Source: Larix sibirica (taxonomy: Eukaryota; Streptophyta; Pinopsida; Pinales; Pinaceae). From it: a stretch of DNA of 31,842 bases. The stretch covers positions 1 to 31,842 of the forward strand of contig NWUY0304050187.1 of NCBI GenBank assembly GCA_004151065.3, read 5' to 3'. This document shows, piece after piece, positions 1 to 10,590 of the stretch. Numbering within the stretch: position 1 is the stretch's first letter; each line of letters starts with the position of its first letter. Made by a program: the position numbers and the translations under genes. The notes beneath the pieces were generated by a model, which searched no databases, had not been told where the DNA came from, and worked only from the letters and a program-made list of their open reading frames with translations.

Positions 1-1
1 A

Positions 2-178
2 GTATACCTTTGGTCAAGCAAGCCTTTTGAACGTGTTCGAAAAAGGTTAATACAGACAGGAGTAAAATATGGTTATGCCTACAGGAACACAGGAAGTGGG
101 ACCTACTGGGAGGGAGAACCATTCGTTTTCACAGCCAACTTGGACTACAGTCAGACAGTCGATATACAGTCAGACTAA
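2..178 (+). CDS. Edge-truncated open frame, unrecognised
   Basis: A frame open from the left edge of the window runs 58 codons to a TAA at 176-178. The peptide has a basic start (around RVRKRL) followed by a Tyr/Gly/Thr-rich part (YGYAYRNTGSGTYWEGEP) and an acidic end. I do not recognise a family. It is too short to separate from chance, and the same DNA read in the next frame leads into the stop-riddled frame at 210-428. The first 28 bases include a 22-bp sequence that also occurs inside the LINE at 28,894-28,915, so the frame may begin in retroelement DNA. No start codon is visible because the frame is open at the edge. Confidence 0.15.
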   Translation, partial: VYLWSSKPFERVRKRLIQTGVKYGYAYRNTGSGTYWEGEPFVFTANLDYSQTVDIQSD

Positions 179-209
179 GCATAGAGAAGTTACGGGGAAG
201 GATCATAGG

Positions 210-428
210 ATGAACGCTTAGGTTAACGCCATCCTGGATCCTCTGTAGAAGCAGTACAAATTGAAAAAGCTATAAGCTGCTGATGACCTGACCATCTAGA
301 CGAACTTAACCAAAGTAGCTTTGGCAAGCAAAAAGGCGCTCAGGGAATTTACTACTGCACAGACTGATACATGGAGCTACAAAAGTTGTATTCCTTTGCA
401 GATTATGAGACAAAAGATGTTGTTAAAA
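210..428 (+). pseudogene. Stop-interrupted coding-like frame, possibly retroelement gag-like
   Basis: Reading from the ATG at 210 gives a plausible helical, Lys/Leu/Ala-rich peptide broken by four in-frame stops at 219-221 (TAG), 246-248 (TAG), 273-275 (TAA) and 297-299 (TAG). It is then open for 43 codons (includes TNLTKVALASKKALREF) to a TGA at about 428. Every one of the four stops is one C-to-T change away from a glutamine codon (CAG or CAA), as expected for decay by cytosine deamination. The amphipathic composition recalls gag or coiled-coil regions of LTR retroelements, but I see no zinc knuckle or other diagnostic motif. The assignment is therefore only a suggestion. Confidence 0.25.
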
Positions 429-880
429 TGACCCACTGAGCTAGACAGACAGTGATAAGTCCCAGTCAGTCCTGGTGCCTCCATACTTTTCGCAAGTGGA
501 TGAAGCAAATGATAGCCTTCCTTCGACGAGTTTAGGGAGCATGCCTTGTAGGTGGTACCAGGACCCCTTTGATTGAAGGAAAAATGGGAGAGAAGATACA
601 AACAGAGCATTAGGGTTGGCTCGTTTAGAGTCAACAGTTGTGGTTGGGGCATGTTGCCCCCTTCGTTTTGATGATCATGGAACTTGAAAAGTGAATGCCC
701 GCTGGACAACCTGTAAACCCGCAATAACAGCAAAGTCAACCACAGGTGCCGAGATTAAACGCAATTGCAGTGTAATTAAATGTGGGAGAAGAGGAGCTGC
801 AGAGTTATCAGTCGAGGGTAGGGGCAGTGGGACATGGACTACGCTTCATAAATTGTATATCTTGGACTTGGTGGTGAAGG

Positions 881-994
881 TGAAAGGCTAAAGTCTCAAG
901 TCTCAAGTTGAAAGGCTTCTGTTGAAAGGCTAAAGGTTAAAAGTGATAGGCTAAAGATTCTGGCATAAGTTGGGCTTGGCTGGCTAAAGGTTGG
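881..994. repeat. Degenerate short-word array (core GAAAGGCTAAAG)
   Basis: The word GAAAGGCTAAAG and close variants recur at 882, 910, 923, 947 and 982, with a local duplication of AAGTCTC near 892-905. Spacing is irregular, so this is a decayed slippage array rather than a clean minisatellite. Confidence 0.6.
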
Positions 995-1554
995 GAGTTT
1001 AAGGCATAGGGTTACCAGTGAATGGCTGCGGGTCTGTATGTATTGGATTGACACCTACCTGGCATGGACTCCTGGGATAAATGAAAAGTATCGGCACTTT
1101 CCATTGAGTAAATCAACACCTGGCAATCATAGGGATTAGTTCCGTGCCTCCTTAGTCCTCAATGAGCAGACACTATCTTATTCTATGCACTAGGACACAC
1201 TACTTAGATTATGGAGTAAAGACTTCCGCTAGTGCATTGAGTCAGTTCCATGGAAACTATCCGGTAATAGCTTCCGTATTAAGCAGTAAGTACAAGCACT
1301 TGTTCAGAGTTACAAATTACAATGGCACAGTGAAACGTAGAGATGCAATATCATTGTATATTATTTATTTATTGATCTATTGATTTCAATATTTTTCTCA
1401 TAATTGTATTGATTAGGTTTTACTTCTATCCAATATGTTGATCTCTCGTGTGATGAAAGCGTAATGGAGGGGGAATGTAGCAATTTGAGGCGTAAATTGA
1501 AGGGATCGTGCTCTGGTGCTTATCGTGTGTCAATATTACTAAATTGTATATCCG
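986..1554. other. No gene recognised
   Basis: The stretch is AT-rich, with short chance frames only. It has no tRNA-like folding, no intron domain V signature and no long repeat that I can see. Confidence 0.5.
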
Positions 1555-1556
1555 GG

Positions 1557-1728
1557 CTCATGCAGCAAGTGTACCGATGCATATCCCACGGACTCATGCT
1601 GGATGTGTAACCCCACTGCCTTACTAACGTACTCATGCATGTGTTTCCCCCAAATACTGCTCCACGGCCTCATGTTCCACGGAACGTCATCATGTTCGAT
1701 GGATATGTACAGGCCTCATGTTCGACGG
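1557..1728. repeat. Degenerate array (core CTCATGTTCCACGG)
   Basis: CTCATG or a close variant recurs at about 1557, 1592, 1631, 1669, 1688 and 1715. The three best units, each about 17 bp, are at 1665-1682, 1686-1702 and 1711-1728. A 90-residue open frame at 1603-1875 overlaps the array and is best explained by it. Confidence 0.6.
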
Positions 1729-1875
1729 CATCTCGGAATGACTCACAAACGTCCTAACTCACCTGATTGTGCCAACCCATATCGTCGTGGAACCTCAATT
1801 GTAAAGCTCCTCCATTGGCAAACATCACATCTGTTCTCGGCCAGCGGCAGCTCACACAATGTATCCAGTGTTTAA

Positions 1876-3550
1876 TCTATGCGGCAGCTTACTGTGTGCT
1901 TGCGGGTATCGAGCGTTAGCGGTACTCAATCATGGGGGCAAGCGTTAGCGATCATTCCCAAACAAGGAGTAAGATCATCGAGTCACCTCATAGGTGTAAC
2001 CAAGCTCTAAACTGCTTATCTCAAGTTTAGCATCCTTAGACTTGTCGCAGGATCTGGGGGTCTGAGAGGCCCCCGAGAAGTGCTGCTGTCTGTAGCGGGC
2101 GGACATAAAGCAAGGTTCGAAGCGTAAGGCATATTTAACTGGGGTGCGCGGATAGAGAAAGCTTACAGGGCGGGTAAACAGAAAGTGTGTCATGTGTATC
2201 TGCTGTTGTCAACGCTCGCTATTGCCGTCGTTATAAGTAAACATGAAAGTAAACATGCATCGTGGAAACCTAGAAGCTCACTCACATCATTGTGTAACCA
2301 ACCCTCAATGTGTGTATCTATATGTCGTAGTATTGGCGTGTATATTATTTCCCTCGCATCGTAGGAACCCTGCTCCTTCCGTACGCGTCCCTGGTGAATG
2401 GGTAAAGCGGTAATGCATATTGAAGGGAATGCGAACTGAATGCGGCTTGTGTAATGCGGATTGGTGCTATCAGACTACATAGGTTGTATCGTTTTCAGCC
2501 CTTGCCATCGCTATTTCCAACGCCAATCGTCATCAACATCTACCTCGACCTGACTGGTGTAATCTCAATTGTGTAACCCCCCCCACATACTTACTAATGA
2601 ACTACTGTGTTTCGCCCACCCGCCTACCTAGCTGCTCATTTGTGTTCCGTAATGGGGGGGTTAGGAGCGAGGATACGAGCACTCAACCACCGGGAGATAA
2701 AATTTATTGCTTGCCCTTCCGAACCTTAGAATGCATAATATAGTCCCTAAAAGCTTTGAAGGTCTTCATCCATGAAGTGCCCCAGGGTGTTGTAAAAAAA
2801 GTCGTCTTATGATTTATTCTTCTACCATAGCAATCAATATGGTTATACCCTAATAAACAATCCAGCATGGATATTCTCTTTGCCCCCCCACCACTATATA
2901 TTTATGCCTCCCGGGACCAATCCAAAGGGGTACAACGGTACTATGTTTTATTCTATGTAATTTACCCGAGGAACTGCGTACCTACCTATCGTCCAGCTTA
3001 AAGCAATAAGAATCCTTGCTCCAGCCCAGCCATGCACTCCCTCAAGAGCCATAAGTAAGACGAGCATCCATTCCATCCATATGCTGCCATTAATACAAAG
3101 AGATTCATAGGAGATTCATAGAATGAAAACACTTATATTTGATACCGGGTCTAACAAATAAAGCTTCAACGTAGGGTTTGTAATTATTATCTATCTAAGG
3201 TTAGTTTACGCAGGATGTAAAGCAGGGGAAATCCCCATATACCAGCCTTTCTTAGTTCCCTATAAAATTGAAATAGATCAAAAAGTACCTTCACTCGCCT
3301 GGTAAGTGCAGTTAAAATAGGCCGGCTTGGCTTTTTAGAGATGAGGTCTTCTTCTTACCTTCTAAAGAGAGGCCCATTCAATCCGATAAAAAGCTTAAAT
3401 AGGTATTTGGCATTCCAAGTATTAACTCGGCATTCGCCTTATCCCCCTATAAAACCCAGACTACGAACGAAAGCGAAGGGTAAGTGGCACCAGTTTGTGA
3501 GTGATTTTTCTAATTTATTATACAGAGGGGGGTCAATGGACGGGCTACAG
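1876..3550. other. No gene recognised
   Basis: Non-coding by appearance. Small items inside are a doublet of AAGTAAACATG near 2235-2257, C-runs near 2577 and 2883, and a direct duplication of AGATTCATAG near 3101-3121. Open frames of about 70 codons on either strand show no recognisable motifs. Confidence 0.5.
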
Positions 3551-3552
3551 AT

Positions 3553-3600
3553 CACATAGTTTGGAGTAAGGCGGTCCAACGGACAGACGGATCAATACTT
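3553..3600. repeat. Dispersed repeat, copy 1 (partner at 7,062-7,210)
   Basis: The segment from CACATAGTTTGGAGTAAGGC to GGACAGAC matches 7,062-7,100 with a few substitutions and small gaps. The following words (ACGGATCAATACTTACCC here, ATGGATCGATACTGACCC at about 7,188) also correspond, although the second copy carries extra sequence between them. It is an ancient duplicated block with an insertion or deletion in one copy. Confidence 0.6.
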
Positions 3601-4685
3601 ACCCAAGAGAGAAGGAAATAACACATCACTGGAGAGAAGAATTATAGGGAGACTTACTGAAAGGGTATAGTTCATTAAGTAAAATTACACAGAGTCCCCG
3701 ATGAAATTTGATTGGACAAAACTAGCAAATAAGAACAAGCTAACTAAGTGCCTACCCTCAAGCAGAGGTAGTCCCCGGATCACTCAATCTCGTCTGGTGC
3801 TAACTTGATTCACATATTTATATCACATAAGGTAATCAACTTGAACTCCCTCTCCTCGTATGGTGCATGGGATAACTAAATAAAAATATGTTCCTTGTCT
3901 CGATGGGTCAATGGGTGCTTGAGATTCCGGGTGAACTGATCTTTCTAGACTCACTGTGCATGCAATATTGTTAACTCCGGGTACCCCGCCTTGCCTAATA
4001 CCGTCCTGCCCCCAACTAGGCTTTATTTCTGTTGTCAATCAATCCAATCAATCATCAGTGTACTCGCTGTGTTGGCTGGCGACGGGTGAACTGCTAAACT
4101 ATAAGATGGTTGCAATGTATGTGTTGGAATGATGGTTTATCTGTCTGTGCAACTAAGGTTGTGGGATGATTCATTAGGTGTTTCGAGGAGGTATAGATTG
4201 AATATATCAGTTATCAGTATTGGTTTCAATTGCTCACTTGGATTCACACCATCTACCATGTTACTTACTTGTGTGGGGCCAGGTTTCTATTTGTCTTGAC
4301 TTTATATGCATTCATATGTCAAGTTTGAACGTTCGGTGGTCGGGTTTGGTTTCGCGAAGCATAAAAGTAAATTGTCTCCAGTTCGCAGGAAGAGAGATCG
4401 GGGTATCAATCAATAGATCGATCAGCAGGTAGGTTGACACTGATTGTGAAGATGACTAACTGGGTGAATAGAGAACAGGTTTACTAGAGAAGCCCATAGT
4501 ATAATTGGGAACCAGCTGTTTTACTAGAGAGTTTTCATTTCACTCTCCGAAGCTCCCCCAAAGAAAGACTGGTTTTTTAACCAGCTTAAGGCACCCATAA
4601 AAGGGGACTAGGTCCAGTCCAGGCTAAGGCTAGTAAGATTAATTGATACTAGGGCTTGTATCTTAAGGCTTGTTTCCCAGCAAGA
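3601..4685. other. No gene recognised
   Basis: The only open frames are around 70 codons (minus strand near 3,823-4,038, plus strand near 4,220-4,432) and resemble no family I know. Some CAATCAATC simple sequence occurs near 4,038. Confidence 0.45.
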
Positions 4686-4691
4686 CCAAGG

Positions 4692-4838
4692 CAAGACACC
4701 TATCGGACCTATCCGGATGGAAATTCACTAGTTAAAAGTGGCGTATGCCTCGGATATAGAATGCTCACGCGTCCTTGTCCTATGAAGGACAATACCTACC
4801 GGACCTATCCATACGGTAAATTAAAGAAATAAAGGTGG
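4692..4838. repeat. Two diverged copies of a ~50-bp repeat
   Basis: The unit at 4692-4742 (ACACCTATCGGACCTATCCG to AAAAGTGGC) corresponds to 4791-4838 (AATACCTACCGGACCTATCC to AAAGGTGGC). The two copies lie about 100 bp apart in direct orientation and are clearly but imperfectly similar. Confidence 0.65.
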
Positions 4839-5100
4839 CTTAAATCTGAATATGATAGAGAGTGCGAACCGGTCACGAGCATGATAGCATTGATGGTAAT
4901 TCATAAATAATAAAAGGTAGCGCCTATGGAGAAAACCTTTCTGACATTTACTAAAAAAAAGTAGGTACAAATTTTATTCTCCAAATTATCTATCCTATTA
5001 TATCTTCCTCTCCAATAAGCGCTTTAATTTGACTCTTCTTACTCTCTGAGACTTGAGGTACAAATCCTACTCTCTGAAAACTACAACTGATAGTTTGTTT

Positions 5101-5158
5101 ACCTAATAAGAGAATGGTTCACCTAATAAGATCATCTCATATATATATATATATATAT
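5101..5158. repeat. Short direct duplication and (AT)n microsatellite
   Basis: ACCTAATAAGA occurs at 5101 and again 20 bases later, followed by an uninterrupted AT run at about 5140-5158. This is ordinary simple sequence. Confidence 0.8.
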
Positions 5159-5537
5159 TTTATTCCGCGGGAACATGGTACTCTCGGTTAACATTCCTAG
5201 GTCTTACTAGCATAAGTAAGCAAGATATATCTAAACGAGCAATAATCTATAAAAAAGTGGATAAGCTGGCTGCACTGAGGGGCTTTCGGTTCACTGCTTT
5301 CATTAAATGGTGTTCTATCATTTCGCTGTGTTCCTATATTGATTAACTACCACCTCCTCCCGTTGGACCACACAAGCAAGCAAACCATGCGTGGCAAGTT
5401 TTAATCTCCCTCCAGGGCAAGATATCTCCTACTGTTCTCCTTAATTGGTTTAGATCGACCAGCCTCGGGTTTATCTAGTTTCGGGTAGGTAAGGAATAGA
5501 TACATCATCGCAGGACTCAAAATAGATTTTATCTTAT

Positions 5538-5559
5538 AAATAGCCGATCATTGTAAGCC
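5538..5559. repeat. 22-bp dispersed repeat, copy 1 (partner at 10,438-10,459)
   Basis: AAATAGCCGATCATTG is followed by one differing base and then AAGCC. The same 22 bp with that one mismatch is at 10,438-10,459. It is short, but unlikely by chance in 32 kb. Confidence 0.7.
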
Positions 5560-5564
5560 AGTCA

Positions 5565-5720
5565 TTCTGGGCTTTGCTCATGGCTGCGCTCGCTATTCAA
5601 CTGTGGCTTGCTGCTTGGATAACTGAATAGGATAGCTGCTGCGCTATTCAACCAGACTACTCGACTGCAAACTGCTGGGCTATTTGGCCTAGCAGCTACC
5701 GGGCTGGGCTGGAGACAGTA
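5565..5720. repeat. Degenerate array (core GCTGCGCTATTCAACTG)
   Basis: GCTGCGCTCGCTATTCAACTG, GGCTTGCTGC, GCTGCTGCGCTATTCAACC and related words recur through this GC-richer patch. A second patch built of the same words is at 13,750-13,910, and one with similar TACTCGGCTGGG words is at 16,885-17,010. Confidence 0.6.
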
Positions 5721-7060
5721 AGTGGTGACAGTGGGTCTGCCGTATGACCTAACTTCTGGCTATGCTCTTTTATTTCTATTGACTATGACTGGTTGTATAG
5801 CTTATGACCTTATTTCTCTGACTAGAGCTTCTAGACTGACCAGAGGTGGTTCTGGCAAAGACTTTGAGTATGGCGTATGAACCACCAACATAAAGAAGTG
5901 TGTACCTATAAACTGGGGACATCATCCATGCAGGATAGGCAAAACCACATTATAGAAGCAAGAACACACTGAAACCAGACTGTATGGGGATAGAGCGACA
6001 GAAGTATCTTTAATATAAGAGGCAAAATGAGCCTGTGTAAAGTGGAAGTGTTAGGTCTGCAGCTGAGGAGTTGGGATCTTTTTACCTTTTTACTATATGA
6101 CCTGAGATTAGGAGGCATAAGGGAACTGGATTATTTGTAATATTCCTACCATTAGTCTTATGCCAACCAGGAGCTGAGGATGGATAATTTGAGTTACCAC
6201 ACTGCCTGGAGTGATTTATTTACTTATTGACTACCAAGTTCGGCGCAGGCACTCTCTGTTTGATTGGTACTTAATCAGGAAAACCTCCTTCTTATACTTG
6301 GGGAAGTTATTTGTATCCTCAACCACTTTTGTCGAGCGGGTTTGTATTCTCACCTTCGTACCTAATGATTCTTGCTTACAATAAGATAGTATTCCGTCCG
6401 GGAAAGATTACCAGGAGCCCGGTGATTTAGCGCTACCAACCCGCCCTTACTTCCGCTACTCCCTGCATCACGCCCACTTATTAGTAATGAGCATTGGTCA
6501 CTGAGACAGAGGAGAGAAAACACTTTCCCGCATCGGGGAAGGACCCAGAGACAAAATAAGTAACAACGAAGGCTGGGAATAACGGACAGTAATTGACCCA
6601 GGTTTTCTTTGAGGAGCACGATATAGCCCCCCCCAAGTTGGTGAGGAGCGTTCATCGAGTGGGGATTGAAGGCTGAGGTGGTGATCGCTCTCGCTTGCCT
6701 GGATTAGGAGGTGCATGGTGGGGTTGATCGCTTTAGTAATCTCTCCTATTTACCATGAATAAATAATACCTAGGTTCTTTTTAGCCCTCATAGCTCCTCA
6801 TATTTAGTTTAATTTCAGCTGAGATTTACTATATTTTAGAAGCCGTGGGGCATCACTAGATTGGAATGGATTCAAATGTCTATTACGAAAAGGTGTGTCA
6901 GAGCCGATTGCACAATTTCTGCGCAATGAATTTGATTTGGCTAATCATTGTAATTTGACATTTTTTCGTCATTTTCGCTAATAAGCCTATTTTATTGCAC
7001 CTTTTTTTGTGATTTTTATCAATAATTCCGGCACTTAATTATATTTATTCACTTGATCAA
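5721..7060. other. No gene recognised; one diverged repeat inside
   Basis: Two overlapping minus-strand frames (6,362-6,655 and 6,498-6,716) share the same DNA and show no family motifs, so I treat them as chance. The segment 6,126-6,164 (from CTGGATTATTTGTAATATTC) resembles 11,488-11,525 (from CTGGATTCTTTTTATTATTA), a diverged repeat pair of unknown origin. Confidence 0.45.
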
Positions 7061-7061
7061 A

Positions 7062-7210
7062 CACATAGTTTGAGGTGAGGCAGTACAACGGACGACAGAC
7101 AACAGCCAACATATTTAAGGGGCGGCGGCGGGCGACGGACGGAAAAAGCACACATTGGCAGAGGAGATCATATTGGCCAATGCACGGATGGATCGATACT
7201 GACCCTAGAT
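7062..7210. repeat. Dispersed repeat, copy 2, with relatives at 3,553 and 10,647
   Basis: 7,062-7,100 matches 3,553-3,588. The following ACAACAGCCAACATATTTAA with GGGGCGG matches ACAACAGCCAAATTACCAAA with GGGGCGA at 10,652. The block is therefore a mosaic of two repeat families. A CG-dense GGCGGCGGCGGGCGACGGACG tract at about 7,121 adds a small simple-sequence expansion. Confidence 0.6.
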
Positions 7211-7228
7211 ATAAGGGGACAGGAGGAT

Positions 7229-7274
7229 ATGTTAGTTCCCCATACTTGTAATTATGTTAGTTATCCATACTTGT
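7229..7274. repeat. 25-bp tandem doublet
   Basis: ATGTTAGTTCCCCATACTTG at 7,229 and ATGTTAGTTATCCATACTTG at 7,254 are adjacent direct copies with two differences. Confidence 0.85.
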
Positions 7275-7560
7275 TCAGTCCGAGTTCGCATTAAGTCCGT
7301 ATTCTGTCCGCTTTAAGCCCGTACTAAGCACTACCCATTAAATCCGCTTGACCCATTCAGTTCGCTTTCTGTTCAATCCGCCGCATATGTCCGATTTCTG
7401 TCTGCTTTCAATATGAGTACGCATTACTGCATTCTCGTCATTTCCGCCATTCAGTTCGTATTCAGTATGCACAGTCCAACGTAACCCAGGAAAGCCCAGT
7501 CCAACCCAGGAATAAGGCCTAGTACGCATTATCGCATTATTGCATTCTCACATCCGCGGG
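7275..7560. repeat. Cryptically simple array (TTCAGTTCGCATT / TGTCCGCTTT words)
   Basis: About 290 bp is made almost entirely of variants of CAGTCCGAGTTCGCATTAAG, GTCCGTATTCTGTCCGCTTT and CATTCAGTTCGCTTTCTG. It then shifts to the words CAGTCCAACCCAGG (7,471-7,510) and ACGCATTATCGCATTATTGC (7,523-7,542). No exact period holds. It looks like repeated slippage and mutation of a roughly 10-12 bp word. The minus-strand frame at 7,338-7,529 is a by-product of the array. Confidence 0.7.
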
Positions 7561-10040
7561 GAGTGAGATAATATAAAGTATAAAGTAAAGCTAAGCATTG
7601 GGAGCATAAACACTTGGATTGAATCCTGGGATTTACTCTTGGTTTCCTATTGGCAATCCTGGATCGGCTGCATCTCCACCTGTATTGAGTCCCGGCATTG
7701 CAACCTAGCTACACCCACCTCCCTCCCCCAGGTTGTCCCGGATCCTTATCAAAGTATATACTATTTAAACAAAGGTAATACCTTATGCAAAGAAAGCTCT
7801 TATTTTCGATAGCCTGGCAGTCTTGAACGATTATTAATTAATAGGGTAAGGAAAGCAGTTTCCGCTCTTTAGGTAGGCTTCTATTGGGAACAGTGAACAA
7901 GGGGAGTAGTAAAGGTAAACTGATTCGTGTTTAGATATGTTAGTTAGTCTAGATGATCCCGACGAGAGAAAATGATAATAATTATGACCTTATGCCCCGA
8001 TCTCTCTCCTAAGATCATGTGATCACCTTATACCCCTAACAGTAGTAGGACCCACCCGGAAAAACTATAACTGGATCGTATAGTTAGGATTCTATAAATG
8101 CGAATCAAGTTATGGCACACTGCATTTCGAGCTAAAATTGATTGATTGATAGCTTGGGTAATTAACTCCGTATCGTGGCTACCCTCTAATCTGTACTTGT
8201 TGGATTTGAATCTTTCAATGAAACTACTCTATTGAATTAAAATTGAATGAAACTGGTAGAGAGAGATGGTTCAACTTCATGGCATTGGTAAAAGTAAACC
8301 AGTTATGGAACTAGCTCAGATACTGGTACATCAACTCTATATTATCCCCTTTTTTTAATCCTCCCAGAACGACCTCGATATTTGAAATCGTCTTATGCCT
8401 AATGTACTTCTATTTTTCGGGAGACATGGTACAAGTCCGCTCACAAAAGTCAGCCGTAGATACATCTGCGGTTGGATCGAATCCCCTTTTTCCTTGCCCG
8501 GACAAGCTGTGATTCATCTTACTTATACTTTGCAATAGGGAGAGGATGCGCTAGCAGGCTCACCCCAAGCCCCCACCCAATAAGTTACTAATAAATTAAT
8601 TATATCTGTCTTACGCAAAATAACCTTGCGGTATCCATTGGTAGGGTGGTAGGGAGATCGTTGGGATAGGACAGGTGATCTCGGTCGATACTGCAGAGAT
8701 TATATATCTGTTTAGATATTGAAACGAACTTATATCCTATTTTATTTATCTTTCTCTTTCCCCACCTACCAGGCTACGAACTAGGCACTACTCCCATTCA
8801 TGCCTACTTAAAAGCATATTACTTACGAACATGTTCTAAAGTGGAAAATATTAGAAGTAAAAAGAATATAAAATCCTAAATTGAGTGAGGAGAATAAATC
8901 TATCTATTCGTGCAGTGTTTCATTTCATTCCTGCGAGACCGGCCCTTTCCTTTCCTCTGCTCTTTTTTCCTCGTTAGCAAGCGTTTCGTCTTTTTTAGGT
9001 CAGAGTGTTGTTTCAAGTTTTTGCATCTTCTAACGCCTATTCAAAGTAAAATTAAGATGCAATGGAAGTCTAAATGTGGAGTGGCTTAACTGGCCCTCCT
9101 TCCAAATAGGCTGCTCGCTCTGTGATCAGTGATTCACCAGCAACTTTCACATCCGTGGATCCCACCGAATAATGAAACCAACCTTAGGCCCAAATATATG
9201 TTCGGGTGATATAATGCCTGAGCAGTGTGGCGGCTTCTCGCTCACGCAGGGATAACCAATTCTAGCTCTGCTTGGTAAGAAGACCTTTAAGGACCCAAAG
9301 TACCTTATAGCTCAGACCTTTCATATATTCCCGTTTGCTTAGGTCCTTTCAGGGCAAGGGAGAACCCCCACCTGACCGTACCGACAAATACCGGCCTTTC
9401 AAACCTGCCTAACCAAGCAATCCAAGCAAGCGTCTTCAGCAATTAGGCTTCTTGATGGATAGATGGTCAAGCGGGTGAGAACCCATTCAATTGGCACGAA
9501 AACGCGCTGTAGCGCCAACCCTTCTTAGGGGCCACATCGGGCATTTCTTTTTCTGTTATCAAAAACCAATGGCTGTATGGGATGGATGGGACGGCTAATT
9601 CAGGCGGAGATCTCGATAAGCACCCAACTTACCGAGCGAGCCACCAGCCAGCTACCTCTGGGAAGGAACCAATCTTCACTAGTTCCTTTTTCGGAACATG
9701 GATAAGCCAATCCACTCATTAAGCCACGCAGCTGGTGTATTAATAAATATAAATTAGCTGGGTGAATTAGACGTGTGAAAGTCGTTAAATGCCTTTTTCC
9801 TCAAAGGGCGTGAGGAGCTCAGCTCAGATTCTGGATATTCTTCCCTTCATTGGGTGGGGGTTCGATCGTCCGTGGGACCTGCTCGATCAGGAGCGAGACC
9901 CCCTAATTACTGAAATGATACGAGTCAATACATTATAGCTTGAGTTGGCGAAGTCAAATGTAAAGAATATGCTAATTAATAAATAGGCTCTTAAAAACCC
10001 CTAGTAAATAATTGGGGTGGGGCAACATAAATATATCTCT
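7561..10040. other. No gene recognised
   Basis: About 2.5 kb without an open frame above 60 codons on either strand. I looked for tRNA, rRNA and intron cores and saw none that folds properly. The G/C-rich part at 9,200-9,560 contains ordinary-looking unique sequence. Confidence 0.45.
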
Positions 10041-10041
10041 A

Positions 10042-10190
10042 CCTGGCCACTATACTTGAATCCGCTTTAAACTCCGCTTTGATACCACCGGGGATACTCC
10101 AACTGGGCTACTATACTTGAATCGGCTTGTACTCTTTCTATAACAGATGGTATCTCGATGATGCTACTCCAGGGCTTGTACTCGATTATT
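10042..10190. repeat. Two-unit repeat (core CACTATACTTGAATCCGCTT)
   Basis: CTGGCCACTATACTTGAATC at 10,042 and CTGGGCTACTATACTTGAAT at 10,103 start related units of about 60 bp. Each is followed by CTTGTACT or CTTTAAACTCCGCTTTGATA words. A third, weaker piece (GGGCTTGTACTCGATTATTA) is near 10,171. Confidence 0.65.
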
Positions 10191-10437
10191 ATGCCAGGAA
10201 TCATTGCTGCTAATGTCTACTTGAGCAGTCGACCAAAGAGTCATCGTCGCCAGTAAGGAGGTAGGTTGTCGGATCCCGATAGTCGCAGGAGTCACTACGA
10301 CGATAGGAGAGGCCAGTTGACAGTATTAACTAGAAGTCAGCATGAATATATATCACGTGGAAGCTTTAGGAGGAAGTGCATGAAGTATGGTCGACCATGC
10401 TCGAATCATGCTCTACGAAGTGCTGCTAGTCATTTTT

Positions 10438-10459
10438 AAATAGCCGATCATTGGAAGCC
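10438..10459. repeat. 22-bp dispersed repeat, copy 2 (partner at 5,538-5,559)
   Basis: AAATAGCCGATCATTG then AAGCC after one variable base, in the same orientation as the copy about 4.9 kb upstream. Confidence 0.7.
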
Positions 10460-10530
10460 GCCGGTCACTAGTTGTCACCGAGTGTAAGGACAGTTGGTGT
10501 CGAAGAAAGACAAGTTGATGGACCAATTGC

Positions 10531-10581
10531 TTTATATAATTCACCCCGGCTTAACTAGTACGCCGGGGTAGTATTATATAG
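10531..10581. repeat. GC-rich stem-loop with AT-rich outer stem
   Basis: ACCCCGGC (10,543-10,550) pairs perfectly with GCCGGGGT (10,562-10,569) around an 11-base loop. The outer TATAAT and ATTATA arms pair as well after a small internal bulge. The structure is strong and isolated, and it lies immediately before a copy of the dispersed repeat at 10,591. It has no upstream gene and no T-tract, so I do not call it a terminator. Confidence 0.65.
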
Positions 10582-10590
10582 AGGTGCTAC

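Noticed and set aside
377-739. 120-codon minus-strand frame
   Set aside because: No recognisable motif. It lies opposite the coding-like, stop-interrupted plus-strand DNA and is best explained as a shadow frame.
5140-5158. AT run as a replication origin
   Set aside because: A simple (AT)n run alone is not evidence of an origin.
6362-6716. Two overlapping minus-strand frames of 97 and 72 codons
   Set aside because: Both are open over the same bases with no family motif, which indicates chance openness rather than a gene.
7275-7560. CRISPR array
   Set aside because: Words vary continuously and there are no constant repeats with unique equal-length spacers.
8425-8492. tRNA-like stretch ending GGTTGGATCGAATCCCC
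   Set aside because: The T-arm does not pair as 5+7+5, and no matching acceptor or anticodon stem could be drawn.
9850-9905. GGGGGTTCGATCGTCC resembling a T-arm
   Set aside because: No cloverleaf can be built around it. The GCTCGATCAGGAGCGAG hairpin beside it does not fit a tRNA.
10531-10581. Rho-independent-type terminator
   Set aside because: There is no gene upstream and no T-tract after the stem.
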